Source: Herpetosiphonaceae bacterium (GTDB lineage: Bacteria; Chloroflexota; Chloroflexia; Chloroflexales; Herpetosiphonaceae). From it: 38,557 nt of DNA. The notes under the pieces are model-generated. The model made no database searches. It saw only the letters and a list, made by a program, of their open reading frames with translations, and was not told the origin of the DNA. Of the stretch, positions 24,609 through 33,238 are shown one piece after another. Each line of letters opens with the position of its first letter. The stretch's first letter is position 1. The position numbers and the translations under genes were made by a program. The stretch spans positions 1 through 38,557 of the forward strand of contig JABXJS010000071.1 in assembly GCA_013538855.1 (NCBI GenBank), read 5' to 3'.

Positions 24609-24806
24609 GTGCGCTGCGCATACCATGGTGATCGGATTTGATGGATGTTTTTTGTTAGGGTTAATGTGTGGGCTAAGCTGGGCTATTTAGCACCAATTTC
24701 CTAGCAGATTCGTCCACTTTATAGTGCGTGAAGCACACTGTGCGGCGGCGAGCGCCAGCGCTACCCCCGCTCTAGCCGCCGTGGCAGCTGATCCGTTAAA
24801 GCAGAT

Positions 24807-24835
24807 TTGACAAACGGGCGCAGAGCTGCTATGCT
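24807..24835 (+). promoter_or_regulatory. Promoter of the lysine operon
   Basis: TTGACA (24807-24812), a 17-nt spacer and TATGCT (24830-24835) form a near-consensus promoter. The predicted start site near 24842 leaves about 25 nt before the leader-peptide ATG. Confidence 0.8.
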
Positions 24836-24866
24836 CCTGCGCAATTCACCGTAAGGAGTTTCTGCG

Positions 24867-24947
24867 ATGGTCAGCTTGACCGTACAGCTGAAAAAACGCA
24901 CCAGCAAAAAACCAGACCGCGGGTCTGGCTATTTGTGTGTGTGCTAG
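24867..24947 (+). CDS. Lysine operon leader peptide (26 aa)
   Basis: A short ORF with AAGGAG at 24853-24858, 8 nt before ATG. The first 15 residues are MVSLTVQLKKRTSKK; four of residues 9-15 are lysines, in two AAA-AAA pairs (24891-24896 and 24906-24911). It ends with GYLCVC and TAG. The second Lys pair abuts the first arm of the pause hairpin at 24912, exactly as in ribosome-mediated attenuators. The peptide itself is expected to have no activity; its translation rate senses charged lysyl-tRNA. Leader-peptide attenuation of the lysine cluster has, as I recall, been reported in Thermus thermophilus, which uses the same pathway. Confidence 0.85.
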   Translation: MVSLTVQLKKRTSKKPDRGSGYLCVC

Positions 24948-24998
24948 CGAAAACTCCACTGCGCAAATTCCAGCCCGCCGAGCATCGGCGGGTTTTTT
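24912..24998 (+). promoter_or_regulatory. Transcription attenuator of the lysine operon
   Basis: Four segments are visible. Segment 1, CCAGACC (24912-24918), pairs with GGTCTGG (24922-24928) as the pause hairpin. Segment 2, GCGGGTCTGG (24919-24928), can instead pair with segment 3, CCAGCCCGC (24970-24978), giving nine base pairs with a single bulged T at 24924: the antiterminator. Segment 3 extended, CCCGCCG (24974-24980), pairs with segment 4, CGGCGGG (24986-24992), followed by TTTTTT (24993-24998): the terminator. A ribosome stalled at the second Lys-Lys pair would cover segment 1, freeing 2 to pair with 3. With ample lysyl-tRNA the ribosome moves to the stop codon and the terminator forms. 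Confidence 0.85.
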
Positions 24999-25031
24999 GT
25001 TGCTCTGAAATCGTAGGAAAGGATCACCACC

Positions 25032-25160
25032 ATGAAACCAACAGCGTTGAAACACAACCACAACCTCACCCTGCATCCGGCGGCTGTTCGACCTGAGCTT
25101 TTTGTTGGCTGTACTGGGAGGAATCTGGGCTATGCAGATCAATGCTGTAGCAATCGTTGA
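25032..25160 (+). CDS. Possible 42-aa ORF overlapping the lys20 start
   Basis: ATG at 25032 with AGGAAAGGA about 8 nt upstream. The frame starts MKPTALKHNHNLTLHP and ends in NR-TGA at 25160, overlapping the lys20 start (25132) in a different frame by 29 nt. It lies after the attenuator terminator, so it is transcribed only on read-through. It could be a second control peptide that couples translation to lys20, or a chance frame. Two Lys codons lie in the first seven. No homology is recognised. Confidence 0.35.
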   Translation: MKPTALKHNHNLTLHPAAVRPELFVGCTGRNLGYADQCCSNR

Positions 25161-26268
25161 CTCGACGCTGCGCGAGGGCGAGCAGTTCGCCTACGCTGCA
25201 TTCTCGACGGCTGACCGCCTGGCTATCGCCGAAGCGCTCGATGCCTTCGGCGTCGACTATATCGAAGTTACCTCGCCCTGCGCCTCGCCTCAGACCGAGG
25301 CCGACCTCCGCGCCATCGCCGCGCTGCCGCTGCACCACGCTCGTATCTTAACCCACACTCGCTGTGTCCTCGATGATGTGCGCCGCGCTGTTGACTGCGG
25401 CGTCGCAGGCGTCAATCTGCTCTTTGGCACCTCGGACCTGCTGCGCACCCACAGCCACGGCCGCTCTGTGGCCCAGATCATCGAGCAGGCTGCCAGCGTG
25501 ATCGACTTTCTGCGCACGCAGCACGTCGAGGTGCGCTTCTCTTGCGAGGACGCCTTCCGCACGCCGCTGCCCGATCTGCTGCGCATCTATCAGGCGGTCG
25601 ATGCGCTTGGCGTTCAGCGCGTCGGCATCGCCGATACCGTTGGCATCGCCACGCCGCGTGCGGTGGAGCACATCGTTGGCGCGGTGCGCGGGGCCGTGCG
25701 CTGCGCCATCGAGTTCCACGGCCACAACGACGGCGGCTGTGCGGTGGCCAATGCCTACGCGGCGCTGGAGGCGGGCGCAACCTACATCGACACCACCATC
25801 CTCGGCATCGGCGAGCGCGTGGGCATTACGCCGCTCAGCGGCCTGATCGCCCGGCTCTACCTCAGTGATCCGGCGCTGGTGGCGCGCTACGCCATCGACC
25901 AGCTCGCCGCGCTCGATCAGATGCTGGCTGAGCGCTTGGGCATCGAGGTGCCCTTCAACGCCTGCATTACTAGCGCCACCGCCTTCACGCACAAGGCGGG
26001 CCTACACGCCAAGGCGGTGCTCGCCGAGCCTGCAACCTACGAGGTGCTTAATCCCAGCGTCTTTGGCCGCGATCGCTCTGTGCTCATCGGGCATCGCCTG
26101 ACTGGGCGACGTGCGCTGGCGGCGCGGGCGGCTGAGCTGGACCTGCACCTGTCGGAGGCGGAGCTAGGGGCGGTGACGGCGCGGCTCAAGCAGGCCGCCG
26201 ATCTGCGCCCGCTGTCGCTGGATGAAGTTGATGCGCTGCTGCGGGCCGCCGCGCCCCAGGCCGCTTAG
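25132..26268 (+). CDS. lys20: Homocitrate synthase
   Basis: A 378-aa TIM-barrel enzyme condensing acetyl-CoA and 2-oxoglutarate to homocitrate, the first step of the alpha-aminoadipate lysine pathway. The N-terminus MQINAVAIVDSTLREGEQF contains the DSTLREGEQ catalytic/metal motif of the DRE-TIM family; IEVTSPCASPQ and the HxH metal ligands in EFHGHNDGG follow. The C-terminal part has TAFTHKAGLHAKAV, shared with homocitrate and isopropylmalate synthases. The absence of a long C-terminal LeuA regulatory domain favours homocitrate synthase, as does the operon. ATG 25132 follows GGGAGGA with suitable spacing; an in-frame TTG at 25102 is a less likely start. First structural gene of the operon; feedback inhibition by lysine is typical of the family. 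Confidence 0.93.
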   Translation: MQINAVAIVDSTLREGEQFAYAAFSTADRLAIAEALDAFGVDYIEVTSPCASPQTEADLRAIAALPLHHARILTHTRCVLDDVRRAVDCGVAGVNLLFGTSDLLRTHSHGRSVAQIIEQAASVIDFLRTQHVEVRFSCEDAFRTPLPDLLRIYQAVDALGVQRVGIADTVGIATPRAVEHIVGAVRGAVRCAIEFHGHNDGGCAVANAYAALEAGATYIDTTILGIGERVGITPLSGLIARLYLSDPALVARYAIDQLAALDQMLAERLGIEVPFNACITSATAFTHKAGLHAKAVLAEPATYEVLNPSVFGRDRSVLIGHRLTGRRALAARAAELDLHLSEAELGAVTARLKQAADLRPLSLDEVDALLRAAAPQAA

Positions 26269-26278
26269 GAGAGCAACA

Positions 26279-27562
26279 ATGCCAACATTTGCTGAACAAA
26301 TTTTGAGCCGCGCCGCTGGCCGTCCAGTCGTGGCCGGCGAGAACGTGGTGGTCGATGTCGATCTCGTGATGCTGCACGACAGCCTCGCGCCAAGCATCAT
26401 CGATGTGCTGCACAACCAGCTGGGCGCTGAGCGCGTGTGGAATCCCGCGCAGGTGGCGGTGGTCATCGACCACGTGGCCCCGGCGGCCACGGTGCGCCAG
26501 GCCGAGCAGCAGCAGCAGGTGCGCCGCTGGGTGCGCGCCCAGAGCATCCCCAACCTCTTCGATGTCGGGCGCGGCATCTCACACCAGGTGCTGATCGAGG
26601 AGGGCTTGGCGCGGCCGGGCATGCTGGTGGTCGGCAGCGACTCGCACAGCACAGGCTACGGCGCGGTGGCCGCCTTTGGCACCGGCATGGGCACCACCGA
26701 CATCGCCCTGGCGCTGGCCACTGGGCAAACCTGGCTGCGCGTGCCGGAGACGGTGCGCATTCACGCGCACGGCCGCTTTCAGCCTGGCGTCAGCGCGAAG
26801 GACCTGGGCCTATGGGTCGCCCGGCAGCTGCGCGCCGACGGAGCCACCTACGCCAGCGTCGAGTGGCACGGCCTGGACTTTCTGGCCTGGGGCGACCGCA
26901 TGACGCTGGCGACGCTCTCGATTGAAGTTGGCGGCAAGGCGGGCATTGTGGCCCCGGCTGGATTAACCAGCGCTGATGTTCCAAGCTGGCTCAGGGTTGA
27001 TCCGCAGGCCAGCTACGCCCGCACGCTGGAGTGCGACCTAGCGACCCTCGCGCCGCAGATCAGCGTGCCGCACACCGTGGACAACGTGGTTGATCTGACG
27101 GACGTGGGCCGCGTGGCCGTCGATGTGGTCTACCTGGGCACCTGCACCAACGGGCGCTACGCCGATATGGCGGCGGCGGCGCAGATACTACGCGGGCGGC
27201 GGCTGGCCCCCGGCGTGCGCATGATCGTGGTGCCTGCGTCGAGCATGGCCCTGGAGCAGGCGGCGGCGGACGGGACGCTGGCGACGCTGCTCGCCGCTGG
27301 CGCGACGCTGGGCACGCCGGGCTGCGGCGCGTGCATTGGCCGCCACATGGGCGTGCTGGCCCCCGATGAGGTCTGTGTCTTCACCGGCAACCGCAACTTC
27401 CGCGGCCGTATGGGCAGCCCTGGCGCACACATCTACCTGGCCTCGCCTGAGGTGGCCGCCGCCAGCGCGCTAACTGGCTATCTGACGCATCCGCGCGAGG
27501 TGGTGGCCGACTGGCCGCTGGCCGATGTGCGCACGCCCGCCGCTGCTGCGGCGCTGGCCTAG
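26279..27562 (+). CDS. lysT: Homoaconitase large subunit
   Basis: A 427-aa catalytic subunit of the heterodimeric aconitase-type enzyme that converts homocitrate through cis-homoaconitate to homoisocitrate. The three cysteines for the 4Fe-4S cluster are visible in YLGTCTNGRYADM and GTPGCGACIGRHMGVL. Other family signatures are VGSDSHSTGYGAVAAFGTG near residue 120 and FTGNRNFRGRMGSPGAHIYL near the end. ATG at 26279 with AGGAGA upstream, 10 nt after the lys20 stop. It is homologous to LeuC, but its place between lys20 and hicd argues for homoaconitase. It needs the small subunit encoded next. Confidence 0.92.
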   Translation: MPTFAEQILSRAAGRPVVAGENVVVDVDLVMLHDSLAPSIIDVLHNQLGAERVWNPAQVAVVIDHVAPAATVRQAEQQQQVRRWVRAQSIPNLFDVGRGISHQVLIEEGLARPGMLVVGSDSHSTGYGAVAAFGTGMGTTDIALALATGQTWLRVPETVRIHAHGRFQPGVSAKDLGLWVARQLRADGATYASVEWHGLDFLAWGDRMTLATLSIEVGGKAGIVAPAGLTSADVPSWLRVDPQASYARTLECDLATLAPQISVPHTVDNVVDLTDVGRVAVDVVYLGTCTNGRYADMAAAAQILRGRRLAPGVRMIVVPASSMALEQAAADGTLATLLAAGATLGTPGCGACIGRHMGVLAPDEVCVFTGNRNFRGRMGSPGAHIYLASPEVAAASALTGYLTHPREVVADWPLADVRTPAAAAALA

Positions 27563-27582
27563 CTTGTAGAAGGAGGCTTCCC

Positions 27583-28083
27583 ATGGCTCGCATTTGGATG
27601 TTTGGTGCCGATGTGAACACCGATCAGATTGTGCCTGGCCGCTATGCGCCGTACATGCTCAGCGCTGGCGATGATCTGCGGCGCTACCCGTTTGTCGAGG
27701 CGCGGCCCGACTTCGCGCCCAGCGTGCAGCCTGGTGATCTGATCGTGGCTGGCCCGAATTTTGGCTGCGGCTCCAGCCGCGAGTACGCCCCGCTGGCGCT
27801 GAAGCTTGTCGGCGTTGGGGCGATTATCGCCCCGCTGTTTGCGCGCATCTTCTATCGCAATGCGCTCAATCTTGGTATTCCCTGCTTCACGGCCGATCTG
27901 CGTGCGCAGCTGCGCGATGGCGATCAGGTTGATTTCGACCTGGCGACTGGCACGCTGACGCTGGCGGATGGCACGCTGCTTAATCTGCCTGCGCCGCCTG
28001 CCTTTATGCGCGCGGTGTGGGCCGAGGGCGGCATCGTGCCCTACTATCGGCGCTACGGGCGCTTTCCAGGAGCGGCGCAATGA
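27583..28083 (+). CDS. lysU: Homoaconitase small subunit
   Basis: A 166-aa LeuD-like swivel-domain subunit. The substrate-specificity loop and signature read [17 protein letters not shown], followed by [20 protein letters not shown], both typical of the small subunit. It starts at ATG 27583 with GGAGG upstream, 20 nt after lysT. Its stop codon overlaps the ATG of the homoisocitrate dehydrogenase gene (ATGA), indicating translational coupling. Together with LysT it isomerises homocitrate to homoisocitrate in the cytoplasm. It is distinct from the lysyl-tRNA synthetase also named lysU in E. coli. Confidence 0.92.
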   Translation: MARIWMFGADVNTDQIVPGRYAPYMLSAGDDLRRYPFVEARPDFAPSVQPGDLIVAGPNFGCGSSREYAPLALKLVGVGAIIAPLFARIFYRNALNLGIPCFTADLRAQLRDGDQVDFDLATGTLTLADGTLLNLPAPPAFMRAVWAEGGIVPYYRRYGRFPGAAQ

Positions 28084-29081
28084 GCACGATCTGCCTTATT
28101 CCCGGCGATGGCATCGGGCCAGAGGTGCTGGCATCCGCCCGCCAGGTGCTCACAGCGCTGGCGCTGCCGCTGGAGTTTATCGCGGCCGAGGCGGGCTGGG
28201 CCACCTTCGAGCGCTGTGGCAGCGCGCTGCCTGCGGCGACGCTGGCAGCGGTGCAGGCGGCTGACGCAACCTTGTTCGGCGCGGTCGGCTCGCCATCGCA
28301 GCGCGTTGAGGGCTACCGTAGCCCGATTGTCGAGCTGCGCCGCGCCCTCGATCTGTTCGCCTGCATGCGGCCGGTGCGCACTCCCGCGCTGCCACAGGCG
28401 CGGCCCAACGTCGATCTCGTGGTCATCCGCGAGAACACCGAGGGCCTGTACAGCGGCCTGGAGCAGCGCGACACCGACCGCGCCACCACAACACGGGTGA
28501 TCACTCGCGCCGCCAGCCAGCGCATCGTCGGCTGGGCCGTCAACTACGCCCGCGCCCACCAGCGCCACCATATCACCGTGGTGCACAAGGCCAATGTGCT
28601 GCGCGAGACCTGCGGTCTCTTCCGCGAGACGGCGCTGGCGGTGCTGGCCGACGCGCCGGACATTCAGTGGAACGAGCTGCTGGTCGATAACGCCGCCTAT
28701 CAGCTGGCCCGCACACCTGAGCAGTTCGACATCATCGTGACCACCAATATGTTCGGCGATATCTTGTCGGATGTCGCCAGCGTCTGGGGCGGCGGCCTGG
28801 GCCTGGCGGCGTCGGCCAACTATGGCCCGCGCACGGCGATTTTTGAGCCAGTGCACGGCAGCGCCCCCGACATCGCCGGGCGGCAGCGCGCCAACCCGCT
28901 GGCCACGCTCAGCGCCGCTGCGCTCATGCTGGAGCACCTGTACTACCTTGCGGCGGCTGAGCGGCTGCGCCAGGCGATCAACCACGTGCTGCGCCACGGC
29001 CCGCACACGCCCGACCTCGCTGGCTCGGCCAGCACCGCCGACGTAACCACCGCGATCATCCATCTTTTAAATGATAGATAA
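28080..29081 (+). CDS. hicd: Homoisocitrate dehydrogenase
   Basis: A 333-aa beta-decarboxylating dehydrogenase that oxidises homoisocitrate to 2-oxoadipate with NAD+. The start [16 protein letters not shown] is the conserved N-terminus. Substrate loop residues lie in SPSQRVEGYRSPIVELRR, followed by RENTEGLYSGLEQR, the catalytic Lys region VVHKANVLRETCGLF, and the metal-binding acidic motif NMFGDILSDVASVWGGGLGL. The pattern resembles Thermus homoisocitrate dehydrogenase, though isocitrate or isopropylmalate activity may also occur as in other members. It begins at ATG 28080, overlapping lysU by four bases. The next enzyme, alpha-aminoadipate aminotransferase (LysN), is not in this window. Confidence 0.92.
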   Translation: MSTICLIPGDGIGPEVLASARQVLTALALPLEFIAAEAGWATFERCGSALPAATLAAVQAADATLFGAVGSPSQRVEGYRSPIVELRRALDLFACMRPVRTPALPQARPNVDLVVIRENTEGLYSGLEQRDTDRATTTRVITRAASQRIVGWAVNYARAHQRHHITVVHKANVLRETCGLFRETALAVLADAPDIQWNELLVDNAAYQLARTPEQFDIIVTTNMFGDILSDVASVWGGGLGLAASANYGPRTAIFEPVHGSAPDIAGRQRANPLATLSAAALMLEHLYYLAAAERLRQAINHVLRHGPHTPDLAGSASTADVTTAIIHLLNDR

Positions 29082-29092
29082 GGAGACCTGCA

Positions 29093-29272
29093 ATGACAAC
29101 GCTTTTGACTGCTCTCTGCCCGGAATGTGCCGGCGCGCTCGACCTACCGACCGATCTGCTGGAGGGCGAGATCGTGCCCTGCGCCGACTGCGGTGCCGAC
29201 CTTGAGGTGCTGACGCTGCGCCCGCTAGAGCTGGCCCTGGCCCCCGAGATTGAAGAGGACTGGGGCGAGTAG
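29093..29272 (+). CDS. lysW: LysW, amino-group carrier protein
   Basis: A 59-aa acidic carrier protein. Four cysteines form a zinc ribbon (C9-x2-C12 in CPEC and C30-x2-C33 in CADC). The C-terminus EEDWGE matches the invariant EDWGE tail, whose terminal glutamate side-chain carboxyl is joined to the amino group of alpha-aminoadipate. LysW then presents the intermediate to LysX, LysY, LysZ, LysJ and LysK, protecting the amino group as an acetyl group does in arginine synthesis. AAGGAGA precedes the ATG; it starts 11 nt after hicd and ends 28 nt before lysX. It is easily missed because of its size, but the tail and context make it certain. Confidence 0.96.
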   Translation: MTTLLTALCPECAGALDLPTDLLEGEIVPCADCGADLEVLTLRPLELALAPEIEEDWGE

Positions 29273-29300
29273 CTTCGCCCTCAGCTGCAAGGAGGATGCT

Positions 29301-30176
29301 ATGCGGATTGGGATGCTGTGCGCGCGGATTCGCGTTGAAGAAAAGCTCTTGCTGGCTGCCTTTGCTGAGCGCGGGGTCGATGTCGAGCGCATCGACGATG
29401 ACACCCTGTGCTTTGATCTGAACGCCATGCAGGCCGACCGCGCTGCGGCGCGTGAGCGCTGGCCGCAGCTGGTGCTGGAGCGCTCGCTGGCCTTTGGGCG
29501 CTCGCTGTACAGCCTGCAGGTGCTCAACGCTGCCGGGATCGACACAATCAACTCGTATGCGGCGGTGGCGACCTGTGGCGACAAATTCTTAACCACCCAG
29601 GCGCTGCTGCAGGCTGGTCTGCCCACGCCGCGCTGTCGGCTGGCCTTTACGCCAGCAGCGGCGCTGACGGCCATCGAGGAGCTAGGCTACCCGGCGGTGC
29701 TCAAGCCTGTCGTCGGCTCGTGGGGCCGCATGGTCGCCCGCGTCAACGACCGTGACGCCGCCGAGGCCGTGCTGGAGCATCGTGCGCAGCTCGGCGGCTA
29801 CCAGCACAGCATCTTCTACATTCAAGAGTACATCGCCAAGCCCGCTGGCCGCGACATCCGCGCCTTTGTCGTTGGCGACGAGTGCATCGCGGCGATCTAT
29901 CGCACCAGCGCCCACTGGATCACCAACACCGCGCGCGGTGCCCAGGCCAGCAACTGCCCGGTCACGCCGCAGCTCGCCGACCTGTGTCTCGGTGCGGCGC
30001 AGGCTGTTGGCGGTGAGATCGTCGCCATCGATCTGTTTGAGACCGCCGACGGGCGCTGGCTGATCAACGAGATCAACCACTCGATGGAGTTTCGTAACAG
30101 CATCGCCACCACCGGCGTAGACATTCCCGGCCGCATCGCCGACTATGCGCTGACCCGCGCCAGGAGGGCCGCATGA
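29301..30176 (+). CDS. lysX: Alpha-aminoadipate-LysW ligase
   Basis: A 291-aa ATP-grasp ligase (RimK-like) that couples the alpha-amino group of aminoadipate to the C-terminal Glu of LysW with ATP. Visible family features are [18 protein letters not shown] (start of the ATP-grasp fold), [18 protein letters not shown] (nucleotide-binding lysine and Gly-rich loop), [20 protein letters not shown], and the metal/substrate end [15 protein letters not shown]. The NHSMEF segment is as in LysX proteins acting on aminoadipate, although ArgX and LysX are hard to separate by eye. It starts at ATG 29301 with AAGGAGG, and its stop overlaps the lysY ATG. Confidence 0.94.
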   Translation: MRIGMLCARIRVEEKLLLAAFAERGVDVERIDDDTLCFDLNAMQADRAAARERWPQLVLERSLAFGRSLYSLQVLNAAGIDTINSYAAVATCGDKFLTTQALLQAGLPTPRCRLAFTPAAALTAIEELGYPAVLKPVVGSWGRMVARVNDRDAAEAVLEHRAQLGGYQHSIFYIQEYIAKPAGRDIRAFVVGDECIAAIYRTSAHWITNTARGAQASNCPVTPQLADLCLGAAQAVGGEIVAIDLFETADGRWLINEINHSMEFRNSIATTGVDIPGRIADYALTRARRAA

Positions 30177-31204
30177 TTGCTGTTTCGATTGCTGGTGGCT
30201 CTGGCTATGTCGGTGGCGAGCTGCTGCGCCTGCTCCTGGCGCATCCGCACGTGCGCATTCAGCAGGTCACAAGCGAGCGCAGCGCCGGTCAGTTCGTGCA
30301 CAGCACCCACCCGAATCTGCGCGGGCGCACGGAGCTGCGCTACACAGCGCTGAGCGCTCTAGAGCCGTGTGATGTGCTGATTTTGGCCCTGCCGCATGGC
30401 CGCGCCGCTGCGCAGATCGAGCGCTGGGCGGGCCTGGCCGAGCGCATCATCGACTGCTCGGCCGACTTTCGCCTACGTGATGCCGACGCCTATGCGCGCT
30501 GGTACGGTCAGCCGCACCCAGCCCCCGCATGGCTCGACCGCTTCGTCTATGGGCTGCCCGAGGTCGAGCGCACACGCCTGCGCACAGCGCGCTATGTGAG
30601 CGGTGTTGGCTGCAATGCCACGGCGGTCAATCTGGCGCTGCTGCCGCTGGTGCAGGCCGAGCTGCTTGATACGGCGCGACCAATTGTGGCCGAGGTCAAG
30701 GTTGGCTCCTCCGAGGGCGGCGCAGGCGGCTCGGATGCCAGCCATCACCCAGAGCGGGCTGGGGTTGTGCGCTCGTTTGCGCCGGTTGGCCACCGCCATA
30801 CCGCCGAGATCACGCAGATCACCGGGCTAGAGGTGGACCTGTCGATCACGGCGGTCGAGCTGGTGCGCGGGGCTATGGCGACATGCCATGCCTGGGTGCG
30901 GCCGGGCCTCAGCGAGCGCGAGCTATGGCGCGCCTACCGGGCTGCGGCCAGCGATCAGCCGTTTATGCGCATCGTCCACGAGCGCAGTGGGATGTATCGC
31001 CATCCTGAGCCAAAAATCCTGGCGGGCAGCAACTACGCCGATATCGGCTGGGCCTTTGATGCTGCGCGTGGCCGCGTGGTCGCGCTCTGCGCCATCGACA
31101 ACCTGATGAAGGGCGCAGCCGGCAGCGCGGTGCAGTGTCTCAACCTGATGCACGATTGGCCCGAGACGACGGCGCTAGAGTTTTTTGGTCTGCACCCAGC
31201 CTAG
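30173..31204 (+). CDS. lysY: LysW-aminoadipyl-phosphate reductase
   Basis: A 343-aa ArgC-like NADPH-dependent reductase that reduces LysW-gamma-aminoadipyl 6-phosphate to the semialdehyde. The N-terminal Rossmann motif is [15 protein letters not shown], and the catalytic cysteine lies in [18 protein letters not shown], where ArgC proteins usually have PGCYPT; GCNAT is the LysY variant. The segment [20 protein letters not shown] is the conserved loop. Translationally coupled to lysX by a 4-base overlap, followed after 58 nt by lysZ. The gene order X-Y-Z follows function: ligation, then reduction and phosphorylation on the carrier. Confidence 0.93.
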   Translation: MIAVSIAGGSGYVGGELLRLLLAHPHVRIQQVTSERSAGQFVHSTHPNLRGRTELRYTALSALEPCDVLILALPHGRAAAQIERWAGLAERIIDCSADFRLRDADAYARWYGQPHPAPAWLDRFVYGLPEVERTRLRTARYVSGVGCNATAVNLALLPLVQAELLDTARPIVAEVKVGSSEGGAGGSDASHHPERAGVVRSFAPVGHRHTAEITQITGLEVDLSITAVELVRGAMATCHAWVRPGLSERELWRAYRAAASDQPFMRIVHERSGMYRHPEPKILAGSNYADIGWAFDAARGRVVALCAIDNLMKGAAGSAVQCLNLMHDWPETTALEFFGLHPA

Positions 31205-31262
31205 CCTGCGCTCGGCGCGACCATGCCCGCGCTCGAAGATGATTTGGTATAAGGAGACGCAG

Positions 31263-32063
31263 ATGCTTGTTGTTAAGATCGGCGGTGCGGCGGGGATCGA
31301 CTACACGCCGCTGTGCGCCAACATCGCTGAGCTACACGCTGCCGGCGAGCGCATCGTGCTCGTCCATGGCGGGTCGGATGGTGCCAACCAGCTTGGCATG
31401 CGCCTCGACCACCCGCCGCGCTTTGTCAGCGCGCCATCCGGCCACGTCAGCCGCTACACCGACCGCCAGACGCTGGAGATTTTTATGATGGCGACGGCGC
31501 TGCTGAATCGCCAGCTCGTGGAGCAGCTTGCTGGCCTCGGTCTGCCCGCCCTCGGCCTCTCGGGCCTTGATGGCGGCCTGCTGCGCGGACGGCGCAAGGA
31601 CACGATTCGCATTGTTGAGGACGGCCGCCAGCGCATCTTGCGCGACGACTGGACCGGCACTGCGCATACCGTCAACACGCCGCTGCTGACCACCCTGCTT
31701 GATGCTGGCTATCTGCCTGTGATCGCTCCGCTGGCCGTCAGCGCTCACGGCGAGGCGCTGAACATCGACGCCGATCGTGGCGCGGCGCTGCTGGCTGGCG
31801 CGCTGGGAGCCGCAGCGCTGGTGCTGCTCACCAACGTGCCGGGCCTGCTGCGCGACGTGTACGATCCAACAGCTCTGATCACGCATATTCCTGCCGCTGA
31901 GCTGGAGCAGTTCCAGCCGCTAGCGCACGGTCGCATGAAGAAGAAGCTGCTTGGTGCCGCCGAGGCCATCCAGGGCGGAGTGCCGCAGGTGGTGCTGGCC
32001 GATGGCCGTCGCCAGCAGCCGCTCAGCCGCGCACTGCGCGGAGAAGGGACGGTGATCGCATGA
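31263..32063 (+). CDS. lysZ: LysW-aminoadipate kinase
   Basis: A 266-aa member of the amino acid kinase family (ArgB-like) that phosphorylates the side-chain carboxylate of LysW-bound aminoadipate. It begins LVVKIGGAAGIDY with the nucleotide-binding Lys and Gly loop; VLVHGGSDGANQLG, GLSGLDGGLLRGRRK, NIDADRGAALLAGALGA and GRMKKKLLGAAEAIQGG follow in the usual order. The ATG at 31263 has AAGGAGA upstream; in-frame codons upstream lie in the intergenic region. Its stop overlaps the lysJ start (ATGA). The basic patch around GRRK may bind the acidic LysW globular part (inference from structural work on the family). Confidence 0.93.
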   Translation: MLVVKIGGAAGIDYTPLCANIAELHAAGERIVLVHGGSDGANQLGMRLDHPPRFVSAPSGHVSRYTDRQTLEIFMMATALLNRQLVEQLAGLGLPALGLSGLDGGLLRGRRKDTIRIVEDGRQRILRDDWTGTAHTVNTPLLTTLLDAGYLPVIAPLAVSAHGEALNIDADRGAALLAGALGAAALVLLTNVPGLLRDVYDPTALITHIPAAELEQFQPLAHGRMKKKLLGAAEAIQGGVPQVVLADGRRQQPLSRALRGEGTVIA

Positions 32064-33238
32064 CCACGCTCGAACAGCTTGCCGAGCTAGAGGCGCGCCA
32101 CAGCTCGGGCGTCTACGCCAAGCGCCCGGTGACATTTATCCGTGGCGCTGGCGCACAGCTCTACGATGAGCAGGGCCGCGCCTACATCGACTGTGCCGCC
32201 GGCATCGGTGTGGCCAACGTTGGCCACTGTCACCCGGCGGTGGTCGCGGCGCTGCAGGCGCAGGCCGCTGCGCTGCTGGTGTGTCCCGAGATGTTCCATA
32301 ACGACCAGCGTGCGGCGCTGCAGGCCGAGCTGCTGGCGCTGCTGCCAGCAAGCTTCACGCGCGTGTTTCTGGCCAACAGCGGCACCGAGGCCGTGGAGGC
32401 GGCGCTCAAGTTTGCGCGGGCGACCACCGGACGGTCGGCGGTCGTCGCGGCAATGCGCGGCTTCCACGGCCGCACGCTTGGCGCGCTAAGTGCCACCTGG
32501 GAGCAGCACTATCGTGCGCCATTTGCGCCGCTGGTGCCAGAGTTCGCCCATGTGCCCTTCAACAACAGCGCGGCGCTGGTGGCGACGGTTGGCCCCCAGA
32601 CGGCGGCGGTGCTGCTTGAGGTCGTGCAGGGCGAGGGCGGCGTGCGCCCGGCCGACGCAGCGTTTCTCGCCACGGCGCGGCGGCTCTGCTCCGAGCACGG
32701 CGCGCTGCTGATCCTTGATGAGGTGCAGACGGGCATGGGCCGCACTGGGCGCATGTTCGCCTTCGAGCACTACGGCGTGGAGCCAGATATCCTCTGCTTG
32801 GCTAAGGGCCTCGGCGGTGGGGTGCCGATTGGCGCAGCGCTGCTCAGCGAGCGTGTTGGTGCGCTGGCGGTGGGCTGGCACGGCTCGACATTTGGCGGCA
32901 ATCCGCTGGCCTGTGCGGCGGCGCGCGCCAGCATCCAGGTGCTCTGCGACGAGCAGCTGGCGGCGGCCGCGGCGCGCAAGGGCGCATGGCTGCTCGCACA
33001 GCTGCAGCAGCTCGATGCGCCGGTGATCCGTGAGGTGCGCGGGCTGGGCCTGATGATCGGCGTAGAGCTGCGCACGAAGGTTGCGCCGCTGCTGCGCACG
33101 CTGCAGGAAGAGCACGGCGTGATCGCGCTCAACGCTGGCAAGACCGTGCTGCGCCTGCTGCCGCCGCTGGTGATCAGCGCTGCCGAGCTACAGCAGGTGA
33201 CGGCGGCGCTACGCGCTGTGCTGACGGAGGCGCTATGA
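32060..33238 (+). CDS. lysJ: LysW-aminoadipate semialdehyde aminotransferase
   Basis: A 392-aa class III PLP aminotransferase (ArgD-like) that converts LysW-bound aminoadipate semialdehyde to LysW-lysine using glutamate. Features: IDCAAGIGVANVGHCHPAVV near the start, NSGTEAVEAALKFAR (phosphate-binding), LDEVQTGMGRTGRMFAFEHY with the Asp that binds the pyridine nitrogen, and CLAKGLGGGVPIGAAL with the Schiff-base Lys. The usual length for the family. It overlaps lysZ and lysK by four bases on each side, so all three are translationally coupled. A dual role in arginine synthesis (ornithine aminotransferase) is possible, as in some relatives, but cannot be judged here. Confidence 0.93.
   Translation: MTTLEQLAELEARHSSGVYAKRPVTFIRGAGAQLYDEQGRAYIDCAAGIGVANVGHCHPAVVAALQAQAAALLVCPEMFHNDQRAALQAELLALLPASFTRVFLANSGTEAVEAALKFARATTGRSAVVAAMRGFHGRTLGALSATWEQHYRAPFAPLVPEFAHVPFNNSAALVATVGPQTAAVLLEVVQGEGGVRPADAAFLATARRLCSEHGALLILDEVQTGMGRTGRMFAFEHYGVEPDILCLAKGLGGGVPIGAALLSERVGALAVGWHGSTFGGNPLACAAARASIQVLCDEQLAAAAARKGAWLLAQLQQLDAPVIREVRGLGLMIGVELRTKVAPLLRTLQEEHGVIALNAGKTVLRLLPPLVISAAELQQVTAALRAVLTEAL

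Noticed and set aside
24842-25000. Lysine riboswitch (L box) upstream of the operon
   Set aside because: The leader is short and explained completely by the coding leader peptide and the alternative hairpins; I see no five-helix L-box arrangement.
25348-25992. Long minus-strand ORF opposite lys20
   Set aside because: Shadow of a well-supported gene; it has no start signal and no recognisable domain.
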